A program made the position numbers and the translations under genes. 11,231 nt of DNA from Thermotogae bacterium (GTDB lineage: Bacteria; Thermotogota; Thermotogae; UBA12178): assembly GCA_003641795.1 (NCBI GenBank), contig QNAP01000038.1, forward strand, positions 1 to 11,231. Reading direction: 5' to 3'. Below, piece after piece: positions 5,481-11,231 of this stretch. The notes under the pieces were generated by a model. That model made no database searches. It worked only from the letters and a program-made list of their open reading frames with translations, and was not told the origin of the DNA. How positions within the stretch are numbered: the first letter of the stretch is position 1; each line of letters begins with the position of its first letter.

Positions 5481-7739
5481 ATGAACGTTAGGCGCCTTTT
5501 GATCTTGCTATCCTTGCTTCTTCTTTCTTTTCAACTTTTCCCAGTGGTCATAAGCGGTTTTAAAGTGGAGGGAAACGTTACCCTCAGTGACGAAGAAATC
5601 GCCTCCATGACAGACCTCAAGATTGGAGAAGAAGTATACCAACTCGATTTACAGATCGCAGCGAAGAGGTTGTTCAATTCGGGCTATTTTTCTGATGTGA
5701 ATCTCAACGTTGCGGAAAAAGCCACAGGCAACGTGTTGTTGATCAACGTCGCCGAAAACCCTGTCTTAAAGGATTATATCGTTGAGGTGAACGGTCCAGA
5801 ATTGGTCTCGAAGGACTCCCTCGAGGCTGCCATAACTCTCGAACGTGGGAAAGCCCTTTCGGTCACACAACTTCAAAAATCTTTACAGAACATCCAGAAG
5901 CTTTATCAGGAAGCAGGTTACTTTCTTATAGAAGTCAAATCCAACGTTTCCGTTTCTCCGTCTGGTATTGTGAATATCCCCGATGGGGAGCTGGTCATCA
6001 CCATCAACGAGTACAGTATATGGGATGTGGCATTCGAACCGCGGCTACCTCAAGTGGAAATGAAGTATCTGAGGTCAAAACTGGCGATTCCGCTTTACAA
6101 AAGCTACGCTTCCAAACCCGCACTTTTGCGTCTTTTCCTTTCAAAGAAAGACTACTACCCCACACTTTCGCAGTTCCAACAGACACAGTCGAACCTCGCC
6201 GATGTTGCTTATATTGGACCGCAAACGAGACTTGCTTTCGAACCCAGCAACCAGGCTTCCAATGCCCTTGTGATGAAGGTGGAAATATCGCCTCCAAAGA
6301 TAACGGAGGGGACGGTACAGGTAGAGCGAGTGGAATTTTCTGGCAACGAAACGGTAGCCAAGGAGACGTTGGAGAAAGCCGCATCCGAAGCGCTCCTCGA
6401 GTTGGGGGAAAAGAGCTACTCCAGCCTCGAAATCGGTATCGTCGTGGATAGAGCCAGACGCGTATACGAAAAGGCAGGAGTACTCTTTGTGGATCTCCAT
6501 CCGGAAGTGAAGGGTAGAACCCTCAAAGTACACGTCGAAGAACGGAAGCTTTCGAAAGTGGTGCTTGAAGGTTTGACAAAAACGAAACCTTACTTGGTGG
6601 AGGACCATTTGAGGGTTTTGAAAGAAGGTCAAGTGGTGAAGCTCTCCGAGCTGGCCACTGCTTATAGAAGTCTCAACGCCACCGGTTATTTTGAGTCCGT
6701 GAACGTGATCCCAAGAGAGGCTGCGACGGGAGTGGAACTCGTAGTCGAGTTTACCGAAACGAGTAAACCGAGGAAATTCGGAGGAGGTATCACTTGGACT
6801 GATCCAAAAGAGGGAACGGGATTCTGGGACAAGTTGTGGAAAGGTTTGTCCGGATATCTCGACTTTCAGATCGTGAACACGTTCGGTTATGGAGAATCCT
6901 TGAGCACTATGTTGGAGTTGGGTACCACGAAACGGAATGTGAAGCTCGGCGGTTCTCTCCCCAGAGTTGGGGGATCCTACTTCGATCTGGGAAGCGAGGT
7001 CTACTACACGGAAAGCACAAAGAGCGCGACTTCTATTTCAGACGATCCAGATGCCTCTGAAACCACAGTGTCCACAACCACACGAGTGCTGGGAGTCAAG
7101 CCCAACCTTTCTTATAGATTGAACACAAAGGACTTTGTCGGTCTCTCATTGACCTTGGAGCGTGGGGAAGAGATCTCGGCGACGGAGACACGTCCCAAAA
7201 ACTCCACACAGTTGGGAGTGTTCTTCCAGCATCGTGACGTCAACGATCTCTGGTATCCGACCAACGGCAACTGGATCAACTTGAGATACACGCTCTCGGG
7301 ATTTGTACCTTCGGACACTTTTGGTTTCCAAAAGCTCTTTTTGGATACCAGGGTGTACTGGCAGCTCGTGCCGGAACTGTCCTTGGCACTGAGAGGGCAG
7401 ATAGGCACCATGTGGAACATGAGAGGTGCACCCGAGCTCTTTTCTCTTGGTGGCAGCACCACAATCCGCGGAACTACGGATACCCTGATAGGACCGTGTA
7501 TGTGGTTGGTTAATGCTGAGTTGAGATGGAAGTTGTTGGAATCGGATCAGGCGATCCAGCTCTATGGTGTGGGATTCGCAGATGTGGGATACGCAGGTGA
7601 AGACTTCGAGGGAGTGCCCAGAGCAAGTGTCGGGGCAGGTCTTCATTTGAAAGTTCCGGGACTCGGCGTTTTCAGATTGGACTGGCCATACGTCGATAGT
7701 CGATGGAAGACCTCCTTCGGATTCGGTGCCATGTTCTGA
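5481..7739 (+). CDS. bamA: Outer membrane protein assembly factor BamA (Omp85)
   Basis: The product has 752 residues, close to the usual BamA length of about 750-800. It has a signal peptide (1-23, ending near FPVV) and a periplasmic arm of repeated POTRA units: about 24-95, 96-177, 178-271 (divergent), 280-355 and 356-427, seen by recurring hydrophobic starts, GYF turns (68-70, 146-148, 402-404) and beta ends. A 16-strand-type barrel covers about 430-752. The Omp85 signature appears as GGSTTIRG (657-664) with the conserved Arg663, and the chain ends in Met-Phe. It would insert beta-barrels into the outer membrane, probably including the barrel at 184-1419. The ATG at 5481 follows GGAGAGG at 5464-5470; the cyclase gene starts three bases after the stop. 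A TamA-like or other Omp85 role is a lesser alternative; five POTRAs favour BamA. Confidence 0.9.
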   Translation: MNVRRLLILLSLLLLSFQLFPVVISGFKVEGNVTLSDEEIASMTDLKIGEEVYQLDLQIAAKRLFNSGYFSDVNLNVAEKATGNVLLINVAENPVLKDYIVEVNGPELVSKDSLEAAITLERGKALSVTQLQKSLQNIQKLYQEAGYFLIEVKSNVSVSPSGIVNIPDGELVITINEYSIWDVAFEPRLPQVEMKYLRSKLAIPLYKSYASKPALLRLFLSKKDYYPTLSQFQQTQSNLADVAYIGPQTRLAFEPSNQASNALVMKVEISPPKITEGTVQVERVEFSGNETVAKETLEKAASEALLELGEKSYSSLEIGIVVDRARRVYEKAGVLFVDLHPEVKGRTLKVHVEERKLSKVVLEGLTKTKPYLVEDHLRVLKEGQVVKLSELATAYRSLNATGYFESVNVIPREAATGVELVVEFTETSKPRKFGGGITWTDPKEGTGFWDKLWKGLSGYLDFQIVNTFGYGESLSTMLELGTTKRNVKLGGSLPRVGGSYFDLGSEVYYTESTKSATSISDDPDASETTVSTTTRVLGVKPNLSYRLNTKDFVGLSLTLERGEEISATETRPKNSTQLGVFFQHRDVNDLWYPTNGNWINLRYTLSGFVPSDTFGFQKLFLDTRVYWQLVPELSLALRGQIGTMWNMRGAPELFSLGGSTTIRGTTDTLIGPCMWLVNAELRWKLLESDQAIQLYGVGFADVGYAGEDFEGVPRASVGAGLHLKVPGLGVFRLDWPYVDSRWKTSFGFGAMF

Positions 7740-7742
7740 TGA

Positions 7743-9515
7743 ATGGAAAGTGGGGTACACATGGAAAAGCGTTATCGAACGCTGTTGAGTTTGGTTCTTT
7801 TGGGATTCGTTTCCTGGTGGCTTTATCTCGACCGCTTGAACTTCATCGGAGAGCTCCGTTATGCGGGCACGAAATTGTGGATAACGGTTATCGTTGTCCT
7901 CCTGACCTATGCGACGGATAACCTCGAGTGGAGATCGAACTCTCTTCGATTGGCAACCAATGTGGTAGGGGTTGCCGCCGGGGCATTCATAATAGGCTGG
8001 AGGTTTGCCGCCCTTTTACCCGGAGTGGTCTTTCTCAGAAAGGGTTCATACACCTTGATGGATAGGCTAAGGATCTTCGCAAACTACGTCTTCACCTATT
8101 ACTGCGCTGGCATCGTAACTGACTGGCTGCCGTCCGAAATGAGCCTTTTGAGTGTCTTTCTATACCTAATGGTAGCCCGGGCTGCGAACTGGCTTTTAGT
8201 AGATCAAATCGGGCACGGCAAATCATTGTCACAACTTTTCATGGCAGAGAACGTGCTTTCTCTCTTGCTCGTTCCCTCTTATTATGTTGTGACAATCGCA
8301 CAAACTGATCCGCACAGAGTCTTTTTTCTTTCGCTCCCGTTGATCACACTACTGGCCGTGCGGGAATTTCTCAAGGTGCGAGAGATGGCTCATCAGGAAA
8401 CTCGGTCGAGAAAGAGACTGGAGAATATCAATAGAGATCTTGAAAAGATCCTTGATATGATGAAGCTCATAAGAAGCTCTCAAGACCCTGAAAAGGTGTT
8501 TCACAACCTTGCCAAGTTGATCGCGCAAACCTTCGGTTACCGCTACGCTTTGTTGAATCTTTTCAACCAAGTGGAAGATCGCGTGGAGCGCGTGGCAAGC
8601 TGGGGTATAAGTGAGGAAGATTTCAAGCGCCTCAAAGAAAATGCCCCCACGGTTACGGAGACTCGTGCCTTGATGGATCCGAAGTATCGAGTAAGCAAGT
8701 CTTATTTTATCCCGGAGGGAGCGGAACCACTTGACGAGGGGGAGGTGTTTTTCGGCTTCTATGAAGAATCCTCTGAAGAAAATGCATGGCGTCCAGCAGA
8801 TATGTTCTTGGTACCTATAAGTGACTCTTCGGGGGAGACGATTGGGTACATTTCCTTGGATTCCCCTGTAGGTGGAAGGCGGCCGAGGATCGAGGAAATA
8901 CGGATGATAGAAGTCGCTGCAGAGATTGCTGGAAGGATTTTCGAGGATTCCATGGAGTACATACAGGCTTTTCAACGCGCCCAACGCGATTCGTTAACAG
9001 GTCTTTTCAATCACAGTGCCTTTTATAGCCACCTTGAAAAAGCCGTCAAAGCAGATACTCCCCTCAGCGTTGCCATGATAGACGTGGATGACTTCAAGAA
9101 AATCAACGACACCTACGGACATCTGGTGGGAGATGAAATACTTCGTCGCTTGAGTGGTCTTTTCAGGGAGAGTTTGAGAGAATCCGATGTGATAGCGAGA
9201 TACGGGGGTGATGAGTTCGCAGTAATACTTGCTGGTGTTGTTCCAAAAAAAGCGCTCGAAATACTTGACAGGATTCGAGTGAAAGTTGAGGAAACCGACT
9301 TTCTTGGAATCAAGGTGTCCGTCAGTATCGGCATAAGTGGCTATCCACAAGATGGTACCGATCCCGAAATGTTGGTTGAGAAAGCAGATATTGCCATGTA
9401 TAGAGCCAAATCTCTCGGCAAGAACAAAACGGTGGTTTACGAAGGAGGGGAAGAAAATGGAGCTCATCAGGAAAATAGAGGAGATGCAATCGATCGCGAA
9501 GAGATTGAGATGTGA
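7743..9515 (+). CDS. Membrane-anchored GAF-GGDEF diguanylate cyclase
   Basis: The product has 590 residues. About seven hydrophobic segments lie at roughly 14-30, 44-57, 70-98, 111-128, 134-153, 170-186 and 192-207, an integral sensor region I cannot match to a named MASE family. A charged coiled-coil linker (210-240) leads to a GAF-like domain (about 240-405), then a GGDEF domain (about 420-565). It has DSLTGLFNH at the domain start, DVDDFKKINDTYGH with the metal Asp, and an intact GGDEF (488-492) in RYGGDEF. The inhibitory site R479-x-x-D482 (RESD) is present five residues before GGDEF. Active c-di-GMP synthesis with product inhibition is expected. ATG 7743 is used; ATG 7761 is also possible and would begin MEKRYR. 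Neither has a strong ribosome site. The 3' end overlaps panC by 59 bases out of frame, giving a polar tail after VVYEGG. Confidence 0.9.
   Translation: MESGVHMEKRYRTLLSLVLLGFVSWWLYLDRLNFIGELRYAGTKLWITVIVVLLTYATDNLEWRSNSLRLATNVVGVAAGAFIIGWRFAALLPGVVFLRKGSYTLMDRLRIFANYVFTYYCAGIVTDWLPSEMSLLSVFLYLMVARAANWLLVDQIGHGKSLSQLFMAENVLSLLLVPSYYVVTIAQTDPHRVFFLSLPLITLLAVREFLKVREMAHQETRSRKRLENINRDLEKILDMMKLIRSSQDPEKVFHNLAKLIAQTFGYRYALLNLFNQVEDRVERVASWGISEEDFKRLKENAPTVTETRALMDPKYRVSKSYFIPEGAEPLDEGEVFFGFYEESSEENAWRPADMFLVPISDSSGETIGYISLDSPVGGRRPRIEEIRMIEVAAEIAGRIFEDSMEYIQAFQRAQRDSLTGLFNHSAFYSHLEKAVKADTPLSVAMIDVDDFKKINDTYGHLVGDEILRRLSGLFRESLRESDVIARYGGDEFAVILAGVVPKKALEILDRIRVKVEETDFLGIKVSVSIGISGYPQDGTDPEMLVEKADIAMYRAKSLGKNKTVVYEGGEENGAHQENRGDAIDREEIEM
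9442..9450 (+). promoter_or_regulatory. Shine-Dalgarno for panC inside the cyclase gene
   Basis: AAGGAGGGG lies six bases before the ATG at 9457 and is the strongest ribosome site in this part. It fixes the panC start although an in-frame open stretch extends back to 9337. It encodes part of the cyclase tail. Confidence 0.85.
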
Positions 9516-10320
9516 CGGAAAAACCCTTGGGTTCGTTCCCACCATGGGTTATCTTCACGAAGGACATCTTTCCTTGGTCAGGCGCGCCAGAAAAGAGAAT
9601 GACGTTGTGGTGGTGAGCATTTTTGTCAACCCGACGCAGTTCGGTCCCAATGAAGATTATGATCGGTACCCCCGAGATTTGGATCGGGATCTGAAACTGT
9701 TGAAGCGTGAAGATGTGAACTACGTTTTCAATCCCACGGTAGGGGAGATGTATCCATCAAATTACTCCACCTTTGTTACCGTACGTGAGCTAACCGACGT
9801 ATTGTGTGGCAAATCCCGCCCCACTCATTTTCAGGGTGTGACCACTGTGGTCACGAAACTCTTCAACATTGTCAAGCCCACGAGGGCTTACTTTGGACAG
9901 AAAGACGCGCAACAATACAGGGTGGTCAGGAAGATGGCAGAAGATCTCAACATGGACTTGGAGGTTATCGAGTGTCCTATCGTGAGGGAACCGGACGGAC
10001 TGGCTATGAGCTCGCGGAATGTTTATTTGAACGAAGAAGAGCGGAAGGAGGCAGTGGCCCTCTACAAGGCGTTGAAGTTAGCACGGCAGCTCTACAATCG
10101 CGGAGAACGATCTGCACAGATAATCAAGGAGAAGATGAGGGAACTCATAGCACAGTATCCTCTCGTAAAGGTTGATTATGTGGAGATCGTGACGGAGGAT
10201 CTTCTCGAACCGGTCCACATTCTCGAGGAAGGAAAGGAGTACATCGTGGCGGTGGCAGCTTTTGTGGGGAAGGCCAGGTTGATCGATAACACCATTCTCG
10301 GGAGGCCGGGAGAGATTTGA
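9457..10320 (+). CDS. panC: Pantothenate synthetase (pantoate--beta-alanine ligase)
   Basis: The product has 287 residues, normal for PanC. It joins pantoate and beta-alanine at the cost of ATP (via pantoyl adenylate), the last step of pantothenate synthesis in the cytosol. Hallmarks are PTMGYLHEGHLSLV with the HEGH nucleotide motif (34-37), FVNPTQFGPNEDYDRYPRD (56-74), GKSRPTHFQGV (118-128), the KP-x-x-AYFGQKDAQQ stretch (140-153) and REPDGLAMSSRNVYL (177-191) containing the KMSKS-like MSSRN. ATG 9457 is set by AAGGAGGGG six bases upstream; an upstream in-frame extension would lie wholly inside the cyclase gene. No panB or panD is visible in the window. The gene ends with TGA that overlaps the TTG start of recN, so the two are coupled. 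Confidence 0.97.
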   Translation: MELIRKIEEMQSIAKRLRCDGKTLGFVPTMGYLHEGHLSLVRRARKENDVVVVSIFVNPTQFGPNEDYDRYPRDLDRDLKLLKREDVNYVFNPTVGEMYPSNYSTFVTVRELTDVLCGKSRPTHFQGVTTVVTKLFNIVKPTRAYFGQKDAQQYRVVRKMAEDLNMDLEVIECPIVREPDGLAMSSRNVYLNEEERKEAVALYKALKLARQLYNRGERSAQIIKEKMRELIAQYPLVKVDYVEIVTEDLLEPVHILEEGKEYIVAVAAFVGKARLIDNTILGRPGEI

Positions 10321-11231
10321 TACTGAGTGTCTCCAGCGAGAATTTCGGAATTTTCGAAGACTTCGAGATCGAGCTGTCTGATGGATTGAACGTGTTCACC
10401 GGCGAGAGTGGAACTGGGAAGTCCATGTTCTTGAAATTGCTCAGGCTTCTTTGTGGGCACGAGGTAGACCTCCCAATCGCTGCACAGCGTGCTTACGCCG
10501 AGATGGTAATCGACAGGGATGATCTCGAGCCCGAAATAATCGCGGTGAAATGGTTGAGGGGGCGTTCCAATTTCCGACTCAACAGGAGAAGTGTTAGACG
10601 TGCGGAAGTGAAGGAATTCTGCGACGATTTTGTGGAATTCCACGCTCAGGGCACCAGCCAGAGTTTGTCTCGAAGATTCGAGCTCGAGATATTGGACAGC
10701 GGGCTACCGGAAGAACTACTCGAAGTTTACCGCAAAACCTATAAGGATTATGTTGAAACTGTTGGTATCTTGAAGCATCACAGTTCCACCGCTGAGATCG
10801 ACAAAGAGATCGCCTTTCTGAGTTCCGAGATTGAGAAGATCGAAGGGATTATCGAACACGTTGGAAACGAAGAAGAATTCCTGGGAAGAGTGCGAGCTAT
10901 CGAAAACGCAGAGGAAATCTCCGAGAAACTGGGCGAGATAGACTCATTACTAAGCGAAGAAACCGTATACAATATCCAAATGGCTCTCGCAGCTGCACTG
11001 CATCTTCAGAAGCTGGGTTTTGGAGAGTTGGCGGAGCGTCTCTCCATCGTTCTCGACATGGTTCAAGAAATACTCAGCTTGGTCAAAAAGTACGAGAACT
11101 CCGAGGAATTCGATGTGTCCGGTCGTGAGGCAGATCTCGCGATAGCGGACTCACTGAGATGGGCGAAAAACAAGTACGGTCATACATTTGAAGACGAGAG
11201 GAAAAACATAGAAGATATGAAGATCCAAATG
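10317..11231 (+). CDS. recN: DNA repair ATPase RecN, N-terminal part (3' truncated by window end)
   Basis: A continuous frame of 305 codons runs from TTG (10317) to the last base. It begins MILSVSSENFGIFEDFEIEL and has a Walker A GESGTGKS (29-36) right after SDGLNVFT, as in SMC-like ATPases. A motif VEFHAQGTSQSLSRRFELEILD matches the RecN VDIHGQH...LLD region in position, here with HAQG in place of HGQ-type residues. The charged segments after it (about 150-305) look like the start of the antiparallel coiled coil, and LSEETVYNIQMALAAALHL matches the RecN helical part. RecN acts in double-strand break repair, bridging DNA ends. Walker B and signature motifs lie beyond the window. The TTG overlaps the panC stop (TTGA), with GGGAG four bases upstream; no ATG occurs near the N-terminus. 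Confidence 0.85.
   Translation, partial: MILSVSSENFGIFEDFEIELSDGLNVFTGESGTGKSMFLKLLRLLCGHEVDLPIAAQRAYAEMVIDRDDLEPEIIAVKWLRGRSNFRLNRRSVRRAEVKEFCDDFVEFHAQGTSQSLSRRFELEILDSGLPEELLEVYRKTYKDYVETVGILKHHSSTAEIDKEIAFLSSEIEKIEGIIEHVGNEEEFLGRVRAIENAEEISEKLGEIDSLLSEETVYNIQMALAAALHLQKLGFGELAERLSIVLDMVQEILSLVKKYENSEEFDVSGREADLAIADSLRWAKNKYGHTFEDERKNIEDMKIQM

Noticed and set aside
8349..8984. Minus-strand open frame of 211 codons inside the cyclase gene
   Set aside because: It is antisense to an intact GAF-domain coding stretch, shows no recognisable motif and has no ribosome site I can see.
9337..9456. In-frame upstream extension of panC by 40 codons
   Set aside because: It lies wholly inside the GGDEF domain code in another frame, whereas ATG 9457 has an excellent SD and matches the usual PanC N-terminus.
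1..11231. CRISPR array, insertion sequence, tRNA or rRNA
   Set aside because: No regularly spaced repeats, transposase-like frames, terminal inverted repeats or tRNA-like cloverleaf sequence were seen.

Overview
The window reads as a compact chromosomal segment of a thermophilic or mesophilic Thermotogota-type bacterium with an outer membrane. This is inferred from the DRTGG / PHP / histidine-kinase-like ATPase trio, a full BamA, a C-terminal-Phe beta-barrel resembling DUF5723, strong AGGAGGTG-type ribosome binding sites and genes packed with overlaps. No rRNA, tRNA or lineage-specific marker is present, so the assignment is moderate. Another outer-membrane-bearing Gram-negative anaerobe (Negativicutes or Halanaerobiales type) is the main alternative.

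Layout: (1) Positions 1-111 hold the C-terminal end of an unidentified plus-strand gene, followed by a two-way intrinsic terminator (142-171). (2) A minus-strand two-gene operon (3626 to 184) encodes a 735-residue lipoprotein of beta-rich repeated units and a 411-residue outer-membrane beta-barrel candidate, translationally coupled by TGATG. (3) A divergent intergenic region (3627-3810) contains an extended -10 for the lipoprotein, repeated TATCA boxes and an inverted repeat. (4) A plus-strand operon runs from 3811 to beyond the window end: DRTGG-domain protein, PHP-domain phosphoesterase-like protein (apparently starting at CTG), stand-alone HATPase, BamA, membrane-anchored GAF-GGDEF diguanylate cyclase, pantothenate synthetase (panC) and the N-terminal part of RecN.

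How the genes may work together: the first three plus-strand genes form a small signalling module that, from general knowledge, usually travels with iron-only hydrogenase / NuoE-like genes. Here it sits directly in front of bamA with no hydrogenase gene in view. BamA would insert outer-membrane barrels, and the divergent operon encodes one candidate substrate plus a partner lipoprotein. The diguanylate cyclase, PanC and RecN are probably co-transcribed through tight packing rather than shared function.

The most unusual points are the probable CTG start of the PHP gene, the hydrogenase-type trio coupled to bamA, the uncharacterised repeat lipoprotein/barrel pair, a long hairpin spanning the HATPase stop and the bamA leader, and a 59-base out-of-frame overlap between the cyclase and panC.
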